From contig NC_064041.1 of the NCBI RefSeq assembly GCF_932526225.1, positions 8,926,313 through 8,990,312 on the forward strand: 64,000 nt of DNA, in the 5' to 3' direction. Below are positions 12,251 through 64,000 of this stretch, one piece after another. The stretch's first letter is position 1. Every line of letters starts with the position of its first letter. A model generated the notes under the pieces. That model saw only the letters and a program-made list of their open reading frames with translations. It made no database searches and was not told the DNA's origin. The position numbers and the translations under genes are program-made. Origin of the DNA: Nematostella vectensis. Lineage: Eukaryota; Cnidaria; Anthozoa; Actiniaria; Edwardsiidae.

Positions 12251-13360
12251 TTACTTTGTTGCTTCCTCAGCCGGTAAATCTGTGAGGATCTGGACTAAAG
12301 CAGATGGGAAAATGCCAAATTTGCCGTCAAGAGTGCCTTCGTACCATTCATCATCCCTCTTCCCGGATAGCGTTATGATCTGTCCTTCAGTGAAGCTCAG
12401 CTCTCCCTCCTTCTTTGCCTTGTAGTCAAACTTCGCTTTGCAGCTAGGTTTCAGCTTGTCGGAATCCGAGCTTTTTGCCAAAGGATTCGTGCCTTTGGCA
12501 GAAGTTTCCCCGTTTCCCTGCTCCTCGTCACTTTCCGGTGCCTTCTCGTGCTGTTCCGGTACGTTTTCGGGTTCTTCAGGTGCTTGTTTTGGGGCACTCG
12601 CCTCGGCTTCGGCCTGGTTTCGTCTTGCGTTGACAATCCTCTTGTTCAGTTGAGACATTGCAATCTCTAAGGACTCGGTAGATTTCTTATGATACTCTAG
12701 CATATCAACAACAAGCTGACAAAGCTGTTCAATCATATCCATCTCGTTGCCTAACAGCTTCGCCATTCCTTGCTTGCACAGATTCTTCGATTCCTCGAAC
12801 TTGAACTGCGCTGTCTTAATTTCCTCGATAGAGACCTTATTCCCTTTACGCTTTTTACAATCATAATCCAACCTTCTTCCCTGCAACTTCTTCCTATTAA
12901 ACGTCAGTTCCTTCAAATCATTCGCTTCTAGATCATGGAGCGGTCCAAGGAAATTGGAATGAACTTTTTCGTCTAACTCGTGCCTTGTCTCAGCTAATTC
13001 GTGTAGTGCTCCCGCAAAATCCAACAAAGCGGCAGCGTAGTCGCTGCCTTTACCAACTTGCCCTATCTCTTGACCAGCCAGCATCATCACATCTCCCATT
13101 AGACCCTCAGTATACGGATACTTCTCGTCTGGTTGAGTCATGTGCATTTTTACCTTCGCATTGTATGTGGCGTTTGGTTGAAGATACTCCTTCGTCTTCG
13201 GGGTTAGGTTCGCTACAAGCTCAATCAATGCATCGGTTTTTCGCTCCATCTCGATGAATTCGTCCTCCATTTTCGTGCCTTCGGCTGACCCCATCTTCTC
13301 GCTTACATACTGATTCGCTTTGTTTATTTGCTTCTTAAGCCCTGCGAAACGACTCGCCAT
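12251..13360 (-). CDS. SH3GL: Endophilin-A (N-BAR + SH3), single coding exon
   Basis: 369 residues without an intron. The N-terminal amphipathic start MASRFAGLKKQINKANQ and EKMGSAEGTKMEDEF match endophilin-A. The N-BAR domain covers about 1-245 (KEYLQPN, RKKLQGRRLDYDCKK, LVVDMLEYHKKS). An acidic Pro/Glu linker follows at about 255-305, and a C-terminal SH3 domain at about 308-362 (CKAKFDYKAKKEGELSFTEG, DDEWYEGTLDGKFGIFPSALV). It bends membranes and recruits dynamin and synaptojanin in endocytosis (family knowledge). The first ATG coincides with the conserved start. Animal endophilin genes usually have many introns, so the intronless form is unusual and suggests an old retrocopy or total intron loss. 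All SH3 binding residues look intact, so it is probably functional. Confidence 0.93.
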   Translation of the reverse strand: MASRFAGLKKQINKANQYVSEKMGSAEGTKMEDEFIEMERKTDALIELVANLTPKTKEYLQPNATYNAKVKMHMTQPDEKYPYTEGLMGDVMMLAGQEIGQVGKGSDYAAALLDFAGALHELAETRHELDEKVHSNFLGPLHDLEANDLKELTFNRKKLQGRRLDYDCKKRKGNKVSIEEIKTAQFKFEESKNLCKQGMAKLLGNEMDMIEQLCQLVVDMLEYHKKSTESLEIAMSQLNKRIVNARRNQAEAEASAPKQAPEEPENVPEQHEKAPESDEEQGNGETSAKGTNPLAKSSDSDKLKPSCKAKFDYKAKKEGELSFTEGQIITLSGKRDDEWYEGTLDGKFGIFPSALVQILTDLPAEEATK

Positions 13361-15046
13361 CTTGATTGTCTTTCTTTTTCCTAGCTCCTGCTATCCAACA
13401 GAGGGATTCTAACGAAATTAGAATCGGCGCCTTGAGGGAATTGATGTGAAAATCCCTGTCTCTCTCCGAGAGCTCCTAACAACACATTCATTCACACGCA
13501 AGCGAGCCAGGTGAAAAAATGCTCAAATCGCCGAGAAATCCCTTTCACAGCGAATGCATAATTCATCTGTTCAGATCTTTAGATAGAACTAACCAATTTG
13601 AATTCGGAATACCCAACACTCACCTTTATTTTAGACCAATGAACATCGAGCAGCTATTATAAACTAAAAAGAAATCAATGCAGGTGAACTTTATGTAAAA
13701 AAGCTACTCATTTTGTGTGTTGTACTATCTCGTTTTGAGAGATTCATAATAACATGCTATTAGGTTAATTCTGCACGCTTTCACTTTTCATTTGCTGAGT
13801 AATTTTGTCTTATCGTTCTTAAACCAAAACCATTAATTTCGAGCAAACGACTAAATCTTTGATTTTGGTTGATATTGCGTCTCCTCTGATCGTCGCCAAA
13901 ATGCTATTTGCGTTCACTGGTGGTGGTCTGCGTTCCTCCTTTTTTACAATTTCAATCATTGATTTTATAAGTGTAGTGCGCATAACAATTAGTAACTTGC
14001 AGAAAAACAGTGGGAATAGCGGCTTTCTCTGCGGTTAATTATATTTTGCAGTTCTTACAAACTTACAGAGTTTTTATGTTCCGTTTCACCTGCTTTCGAA
14101 TGTATAAGTGTTTTTCTCCCCATTGTCTAACTGACAACTAATCCAAAAATTCGAGATTACATATATTCCTCTATTGTTAAAAGTATGTTAGACATTCTTA
14201 TATAAAATATTGGCTGTTTAGTTGAAAAGGAAGAAGACGATAAAGAAAACAATATTCCTACTGTGGATATCCAAAAAAGCTCTAAGTGTTTTATGCAGAA
14301 AAAAAAAAACATTGTTCTCCTTTGGCAACATCATAAGCTCGAAATTTACCAGTTTACCAAGATAAACTAGATTACTGAGTAAAATCTAGTCTTTTTCTAT
14401 TATCAAGAATACTTCGTTTACTACTAATCTCTATCTAGTGGTTGGAGATACTTCAATCCAACAGTATTATCTTTTCTTTACACATTTTGACGAAATCCTT
14501 GACTTGACGTTACCTTCGCTGGTAAAAGTTTATTCGTAGTTCAGTGGAATGTCCATTAAATTCGTTTGTTTTACAGAGGAAACGGTTCACTAGCCTATTT
14601 AGCAGCTAGGGTTTGGGTGCACTAAATTAATTCTGAACCAACTGAGGTGTACCGCTCGGTGCTTTGGTGGCGCCCAAAATAAACTCAGATTAAATAAACT
14701 CAGATTAAGTTGGCGCCAATTTCTCTGATATTCTCCTCTTAAATTTGACATCTTATATTTGAATGAAATTGTTGTATGTTTTTGTTTCTGCGTGTTAAAA
14801 ACTTAAGTATATCGTTAGACGCTCCGTCACCGTTACCCTGGTTACCTTTGGTTGCTAGATGCTTTTCAGGTCTCAAATAAAGGCCGAGTAGAGGGCGTCG
14901 TCACTCGCCCTCTCGGCGGCATTTGCTCGTCGCGCTTTTGGATTTTTGCCGGTTCGAGAACCCTTAAAATCCTAGTCTCAGTCAAGCTGTTATCAAGTGC
15001 CACCGAGTGTAATGAGTCCATATCGGCCGCGAAGCTGAAGAGAAGA
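13361..15046. other. Upstream spacer of endophilin
   Basis: About 1.7 kb, AT-rich, non-coding. Holds the presumed endophilin promoter just above 13360. A direct repeat AAATAAACTCAGATT occurs twice near 14680-14705. Nothing else recognised. Confidence 0.4.
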
Positions 15047-15307
15047 CAGGCCCGTACCCAAGGGGGGGGGGGGGGGGTGCAACGGCCGAAGGTTCTCAAT
15101 AGACGTGCAATTTGTATCCAAAACTATAAAGAATAAGCAAGATCACTCTGGTATGTAGTCAAATCCGACAATAAACGTCGCGGGTGGTCAAATTTTTTTC
15201 AGAGAACTCCCTCCACCCCCAATACCACCCCCCCCCCCCCCCGGAAAAATTAGGTCACGTTTTTCGGATTTCGCACCCCCAAAATAAAAATCCTGGGTAC
15301 GGGCCTG
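15047..15307. mobile_element. MITE with CAGGCCCGTACCC termini
   Basis: The ends CAGGCCCGTACCCAAGG and CCTGGGTACGGGCCTG are inverted repeats, and GAAGA flanks both sides as a possible 5-bp target duplication. Inside, a poly-G run (about 17) near the left end and a poly-C run (about 16) in the middle. 261 bp, non-coding. Confidence 0.72.
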
Positions 15308-15564
15308 GAAGACCACTTAAATCCTGGGTTTATCAATCTATGTGTTGTAGCTCAGGCAGGGAAATGCCCTTAACTTCGGTGCATTAGACTGTGCAAATAA
15401 CTTACCAAAATTTTTCGCTCAAAATTCTGCCCACAATACATTGCAGACAATATTCTCCCCAAATCCCCAAATTTAGCATCGCGTTTTCAGAATCAACGGC
15501 AAACCGCGGTAAGCCGTTAACGGTTTGCGGTTTGACGTACTGGCGAGAACGTAGTTTAGCACAT

Positions 15565-15812
15565 TGTGTAGTTCCAGAAAATATCCAAACCCTCACCCCA
15601 TTGGAGGAGATTGGAAATATTGGGGGGGGGGGAAGGGGTTCAAACGCCCAGGAATTTCCAGAGGGGAGGGGTGGGGGTAAAATGCCCTTCTTTTTTACTG
15701 TATTTATTTTTTTTCCAGGGGGCTGGAAATTCCAGAGGGGTGGGAGGGCATACCTCCTACCCCCTCAATAGGGGAGGGGGAGGGGGGTATGGATATTTTA
15801 TGGAACTACACA
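15565..15812. mobile_element. MITE with TGTGTAGTTCCA termini
   Basis: Left end TGTAGTTCCAGAAAATATCC and right end GGATATTTTATGGAACTACA pair as an approximately 26-bp inverted repeat with one or two mismatches. The interior is G-rich (GGAATTTCCAGAGGGG repeated). A diverged partial copy sits at about 51775-51884 inside the RAG1-like transposon. Confidence 0.68.
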
Positions 15813-16303
15813 TTTGGCGGGGAAAAGTGCAAACTATGCGCTCGACTTCAACCGAGCCAAAAGTATCAGTAAATGTGCAAATTGTTAATGAAAACGTATT
15901 ATGTCAAGAGTCAAATGATTAAGAACACTAATTCATGGTTGTGCATTTTTTTAAGTGCGTGTAATGGGTGCTTTTTGACGTATTATTGCACTTATGCTCT
16001 TACCGCACACATTGCGCGCATCGTACATTACATACCACCCCGCTTCCCTGTCTATTCCCTGTCCAAATCAGGCCGCTTTCCAGGTAGCTGGGGGATTTAA
16101 GCGCGAAAGCGTGGCTTTGGAAGGTCGGAGTTTGTTCACAACAAATTCCCGAAGAAACAGCAAATTTACCAAATTCCGGCGCCTGAACTCTTTTAACCTG
16201 AATGTTAAGCTACAAGCCTTATCGTAAAACGAGCAAAGATTGCTATAAACCAAGATGGCTATGACCAAATTCCGACCTGAAAACCTTGCTTTCATACGTT
16301 CAA

Positions 16304-16569
16304 TCGCCCCATGACAGGTAATCCGGAATCCGGAATCCATGAAAAAATGAGATATGGGATCCGGAATCCATGAAAAAATGAGATATGGAATCCGGAATCC
16401 ATGAAAAAATGAGATATGGAATCCGGAATCCATGAAAAAATGAGATATGGAATCCGGAATCCATGCTGCTGGAATCCGGAATCCACGAGAAAAAACCCAC
16501 ATGGAATCCGGAATCCACACACTAGGATCCGGAATCCAGAACCCTATTGGAGAACCTGTCATGGGGCGA
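16304..16569. mobile_element. Non-autonomous TIR element carrying an internal 31-bp satellite
   Basis: A perfect 16-bp inverted repeat, TCGCCCCATGACAGGT at the left and ACCTGTCATGGGGCGA at the right, flanked on both sides by GTTCAA (6-bp target duplication). Nearly the whole interior is a tandem array: a 31-bp unit (GGAATCCATGAAAAAATGAG plus ATATGGAATCC) about five times, then degenerate GGAATCCGGAATCCA units. Open frames seen through it on the minus strand are repeat artefacts. Confidence 0.85.
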
Positions 16570-17886
16570 GTTCAAAAACTCACCTGGAAAAACGGTCCAA
16601 ATGCTTAGCACGATAGGGCTACCTGGACTACTACCGATGATAAATCTCCTCTCACACAACTCTTACAACACTACTTGCATGCATGCTCGACGATCCTGCG
16701 CTTTCTTCCGGACGCGAAACTCTGGGTCTTTGACTGTGCACTCCCATAATACCACAGGCTTCCCACTCATAATACCTGAAAAGTCTTTAAAAAGTACATA
16801 ACGCCTACAGGTATTACCGTATGAATCTATTTATACAAAGATTAAATCTATCATATAATTTTCCCTAGCCTCCTCCGCAGGCAACTCATAATGAACAGGA
16901 CAGAAAGAATGGGTTACCTGTGGCGAAATTGCGGAGGAGGGAGACTAAGGAGAAAGTAAGAAAACCCAATCCTTTTATTTTCTTTTCTGGTCTTTGAGAT
17001 GCCTGTAGTAGTGAGGGGGGGGGGGGGGGGGGGCACTAATTCAGAGAAAGCGTGACTAATCTTCCCTGTCATGCCTTCAGAAGCTAGACGCTAAAACAAG
17101 CTTTTACGGTATTCTGAACTGCATAGTATCCAGGCCTCTTAAGTCAGTAAAAACAAGAAAAATATAGTGAGCACAATGAGCCATGGGAAGGATTTATGCG
17201 GGTGCAAAGGAACAAGGGAAGGGTCAACGAGCTTTGAGCTGGTATTTGAAAATTATTAAGGCATTAAAATCGCTTTAATTATGTTTTTAAGTTTCATAGA
17301 TAATATTGAGAGCCTTACTCTTTATTAAGGGTCCAAGTGATAAGTCCCTTTCACTATTACCAAAAAAAATAATAATACATGGTGGTTTACTCTAGAAGTG
17401 TTGATAGAGTAATGCCTAGTTTATACACTGTCCAACCACTGAGCCATATTCAAGGCAAATGAGATAAAACAATCAATATGGTTCATTTGCATTGGGTTGC
17501 TATCCACCCCAATTTTGATGGATTTTTGGGTACGCTTTTTGGGTCATGTAGAAGCTACCAAAAAATTTCACCTTATTGGATTGATGCACAACAGACAATA
17601 GAATAGAATAGAATAGAACAAGGAGGGAATCCAGCCAATCCTGTTAGGTCTTACGAGCGGGCTTCTACACTTCTTGTTTATTGTATTTCCCACCCATTCC
17701 ATATTAATATTTCTTGTTTGTCCGCCATCTCTTCTTTTATAGAGTCTGGTTCCCCTAGTATCATCATTAGAATAAGATGGCTGACTCTGTATTATCAATC
17801 AGAAGTTCTAAATAAAAATTAAATGGAAAGATAAACAGAATACACTGTCTGTATGCATAAAAGTTTATACAATAACCACAGCAAGA
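16570..17886. other. Spacer between TIR element and GrpE gene
   Basis: Non-coding. Contains a poly-G run of about 18 at 17017-17034 and a GAATA repeat (AGAATAGAATAGAATAGAA) near 17600. The 3' untranslated region of the GrpE gene lies toward the right end. Confidence 0.4.
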
Positions 17887-19936
17887 TTAAGTGCTTTTCT
17901 TGACAACACCAACAAGTGCTGGCCTTAATGTTATACCATTCAAAGTGTAACCAATTTTTTGCACAACAGCGACAGTACCATCTTCCTTGTCAGGAGCATC
18001 AAATTGGAAGACAGCCTCATGGAAATGAGGGTTGAACTTCTCCCCCTCTGGATTCATCTTTTCTAGGCCATTCTTGTTGAATACCTTGTGAAGCTGAGCC
18101 TCCGTCATAGTAAGCCCCTCAAACAGATTCTTTAGATGGGAGTTCTTGTCAAGCTCTTCTTTGGGCACAGATGTGGTTGCTTTTTCCAAGATGTCAGCAA
18201 TTTCTAGCAAATCTTTAGAGAAGCCTCGAATGGCAAACAGACGTGCTTCCTCAACCATTTTTTGGCTGCGCTGAAGAACATTCTGATTCTCTGCCAAGGA
18301 GCGCTTGTATTTATCCTTAAAAGATAATGTATGTTATATTACTGACATGCACTTTATAGATTTCATTGCCTCATTCCATTGGTAAATTAAGTGGGTTTTT
18401 ATTACCATAACAAGCACCAAAGCACTTGACTTTTTTTAGGACTTCCACCGCACACGACAATGAGCTAAATTGACTATAGTAATTGCATAATAGATTTACT
18501 TTCTAGTTACTTGACCATGCTAACTCCAGGGCTTCTGGGATTACGCACTTGTGCGGAAGAGCGTAATTTGGCTTTTTCCGCGTAATCCACAAATTTCCAC
18601 GTAATCCTGCATAATTTGGCTAAAATATGAAAGACAAAACATTTTATTGCACAACTGATGTGTTTTTTCAGGGTTCTTACCTCTATTTCTCGTAAAAAAG
18701 AGAGATATTCTTCATAAGAGTGCGATATTTCGAACTGAATTCCGAAAACAAATAAAATGACTAGGCGTTCTTTGCTAAACCGCGAAGGCCTAGGACTAAT
18801 AATAAAATACCTTTGGCTGGTGGCTAGGAGCCAATGAAAACTTGCCTAAGATATTTTCACGTAAAAAATAACCTTTTAAAGTTATTTCGTCAAGTTCAAG
18901 TTATACAAAATGTAGTTTGGGCGTAACAGTTGATATTCCGTGTAATATAGCGCGTAATGATTGATTTTCCACGTAATTTAGCAAAGAATCCCGCGTAATT
19001 TGGAGTTTTTTCCGCGTAATTCCAGAAGCCCTGAAACTCATGTACTGTAAGGGGTACAGTAACTTATTATATGGCGTGTTGGGGGAGAGTTCCTACACAG
19101 ATTCAAGGTTTAATTCAAGGTTTGATCTTAGATTCTGTGTATCTGAAGGTGATCTCAAATGTTGTTGTGTTAACCAATCATTTAAAATATAACATATACA
19201 TATATGTCTATATATTCAGCCTTCTCAAACTAGCCACCTTCTCTGGATGTTTTACTGTCTCAATCGAGAAGGAAAATATATATTATTTTTGTTTTGTTAC
19301 TGACAAGGTAAGAGAAACCTTAAGCACCCAAACTGCATCCAAATTCATAATGATCTGCTCCTCAAAATCTTTTTAAGGAGGCTGTATATTCAACTGACAT
19401 ACAGTTTGCAAGCAAATGCTCTAGATTGCATAATCTATGTTGTCTGCAACTTTTCTAATGCAAGTTGCACAAGTCTGGCATACTCTAATCAACCTGTTGT
19501 TAATCCTCCAATTAGAACCATAAAAAACGAAAAGATCGACGAACAGTGAAGGTTTATATCCTCCATAAGGTACCTAAACCCCTCAGTCTTTTTAGATAAG
19601 TATTACTTATGGTTGCTCCACTTTAGAGCAAATGCGTGATACAAATAACAGAAGGGATACCTCAAGTTCTGTGACGAGTTTATCTCTTTCCTCTATATAC
19701 TTGTCTTTCTTTGCCAATTTAGCCTCCAATTCGCTACAGTTTTCACTTTCTGAGGGCTCAGCGCCGCTTCGGGATTCTTCCGTCGTGGAATTTGTCGATT
19801 GACTACTTGATCGGGTAGCGGTAGTAGACAGAAAACAAGGCGGCTTTCGAAGCGTTTCCAGAAGTCGATAACTCAGATTTTCCTCGGCGAGGCTAGAAAC
19901 AGCTTGAAGGATACGGCGAGAAGACCTCAACATCAT
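17887..19936 (-). CDS. GRPEL1: Mitochondrial GrpE-like nucleotide exchange factor (GRPEL)
   Basis: Two exons, 19936-19661 and 18315-17887, joined in frame (KLVTELE|DKYKRSLAENQ), give 234 residues; human GRPEL1 is 217. Exon 1 encodes a Ser/Arg-rich, acid-poor leader (MMLRSSRRILQAVSSLAEEN) typical of mitochondrial import, then the long N-terminal helix. Exon 2 has the GrpE signature regions QRSQKMVEEARLFAIRGF, KDLLEIADILEKA and a C-terminal beta domain ending GYTLNGITLRPALVGVVKKS. It releases ADP from mitochondrial Hsp70 in the matrix (family knowledge). The intron contains a 507-bp MITE. The gene is divergent from the kinesin gene, with start codons 668 bp apart. GRPEL1 versus GRPEL2 cannot be decided. 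Confidence 0.92.
18527..19033. mobile_element. MITE with CAGGGCTTCTGGRATTACGC termini in GRPEL intron
   Basis: The 20-bp ends CAGGGCTTCTGGGATTACGC and GCGTAATTCCAGAAGCCCTG are inverted repeats with one mismatch. Sub-terminal regions repeat CGCGTAATTTGG-like words in both orientations. 507 bp, non-coding. Confidence 0.78.
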
Positions 19937-20604
19937 TAATTGAGGAGATAATTGAGAGTTTTAGCGATCAAATAGTTGAAATTTTACGAAGGTAAAGAGC
20001 AATGAGTTGCATCACCGCCATGTGGAGCTATGCGACCAGGCACACACACAGGCTACCCAAAAAAGATTTCTGGTTAGACATACCTGTCTTATTATTCAGA
20101 AAAATAGAAGAATATACTAAAGCATTTTAACATTTATCTTTTCAGTTCTGCTTTATATGTTCTTTACATTGTTTTACATTCGAATGATTTGTTTTTGTTT
20201 GTGTTTTATTGGGTTACCTGTGTTAACCGGAAATAGTTTTTCTAAAGTTTTTCTTCCGGTTGTTTGACTCACGTGATATAGTTCTTGCTTGTTGGTGACG
20301 TGAATGAAACCCTAAAGTGACGGCCAAAACATCAAATAGAACAAGCAGATCGTTGAGGAACTCAAGGTCAAAAGCTAGACCTACTTTGGACAGCAATTCG
20401 GTCTCATTTTGTGCTGGGGTTATTGCAAGGAATTCCTCTGAATTCGTTTGGTGTGTCAACCTGTGTGTGGTGCTGTCTAGACCGTCTGCTTGCAAAAAGA
20501 GCATTTGAATATTGAAATCATGGGCTGAAAATGGAGAGAGGACAATGGTATGGCGGAATTTAACCGTAATAGATTGAAAAAGGAGGTTAGCACGACGAAA
20601 CAGC
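19937..20604. promoter_or_regulatory. Divergent intergenic region GRPEL / KIF1
   Basis: 668 bp between two start codons facing away from each other. No coding exon was supported here, although open frames cross it. Promoters of both genes are expected here; no TATA box or other element was convincingly placed. Confidence 0.35.
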
Positions 20605-63476
<42,872 letters not shown>

Positions 63477-63577
63477 GTAAGGGTGTTAGTGTTGCCCTAC
63501 TTCTACTGATGATAATGGTGAAGCTAATGACGATGATTAAGAAAATCAAGCAGTTGCGTTCTCTTGCGCTTACTCCA

Positions 63578-63902
63578 CAGGTAGCCCAAGCTCTTTATTT
63601 GTCCCTTTTGATATTGACAGTAAGCATAGGGCGAAAAAAAAATTGTGAAAAATAAAAAAAAAACACTTGTTAAAAGGACGTGTGTAGTCTAGTGTTGTGT
63701 TTATGTTTACTTTTTGCTTGTTCTCTGGCCGTATTATAGTACCTTTTTTTATTCAATATTCACGATTTGAACTCTAACCAGAACAAAGTGGAACACACAC
63801 GTCTTTTCAACAAGTTTCTATTTTTCTTTTTCACTAATTATTTTTTCGCCCTATGTTTATTGTAAATATCAATAGGGACAAATAAAGAGCTTGGGCTACC
63901 TG
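63578..63902. mobile_element. MITE with about 110-bp TIRs (CAGGTAGCCCAAGCTC)
   Basis: Left arm CAGGTAGCCCAAGCTCTTTA continuing through TTTGTCCC, CATAGGGCGAAAAAA and GACGTGTGTAG is matched by the reverse complement of the right arm, which ends GAGCTTGGGCTACCTG, with about 85-90 percent identity. 325 bp; almost the entire element is terminal repeat. Confidence 0.85.
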
Positions 63903-64000
63903 TGCTTCCGCTTGCGCTTATTTTCTAGTGAAAATCGGAAAACTGCGTGCGTTCCGCTTGCGCTCACGTCAAAGTGAGAACCAACCTTAACACGTTAAAT

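Noticed and set aside
16068-16562. 164-residue minus-strand frame rich in FHGFRIP-type repeats
   Set aside because: It is the 31-bp satellite of the TIR element read through; no conserved domain.

Overview
This is a eukaryotic, animal genomic window: spliced genes with GT-AG introns, long intergenic and intronic spacers, many miniature inverted-repeat elements, poly-G tracts and microsatellites. The proteins (cilia factor CFAP157, KLHL20, ANKRD45, endophilin-A, mitochondrial GrpE, a KIF1/UNC-104 kinesin) are close to vertebrate orthologues. Gene content, compact exons and repeat style suggest a cnidarian, most likely a sea anemone such as Nematostella. That is an inference; no species marker was checked.

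Layout. CFAP157 (78-1851, minus, 3' end outside the window) lies head to head with KLHL20 (2179-6112, plus). ANKRD45 follows (7304-10084, plus). Next come a single-exon endophilin-A (12251-13360, minus), a repeat-rich spacer with three TIR elements (13.4-17.9 kb), and a two-exon mitochondrial GrpE (17887-19936, minus). GrpE is head to head with a very large kinesin-3 gene of the KIF1A/KIF1B type (20605 to beyond 64000, plus, at least 45 coding exons recognised). An intronless class A GPCR (37314-38240, minus) is nested in a 6.4-kb kinesin intron.

The most striking item is a 5.7-kb DNA transposon (47582-53313) inside a kinesin intron. It has two-part terminal inverted repeats beginning CAC, a 4-bp target duplication (CCTT), and on its minus strand a gene whose N-terminal half matches the RAG1 N-terminal region in domain order (CxxC zinc motifs, RING finger, C2H2-like finger). 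Its last exon resembles the RAG1/Transib catalytic-glutamate region. The part that should carry the two catalytic aspartates was not found, and the reading frame breaks there, so this copy looks internally deleted. A small Glu/Lys-rich gene may lie on the other strand, tail to tail with it.

A second theme is the kinesin gene itself. At least four minisatellite arrays (33.1-33.95, 41.8-42.9, 44.0-45.6 and 46.86-47.58 kb) each begin exactly at the 3' end of a coding exon and repeat the exon end together with its splice donor. In two other places the splice acceptor plus exon start is duplicated (29.57 and 46.10-46.23 kb). The transposon has inserted into the last unit of one of these arrays.

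Exon limits were read by eye from splice consensus, reading phase and homology recalled from memory; no alignment or search was run.
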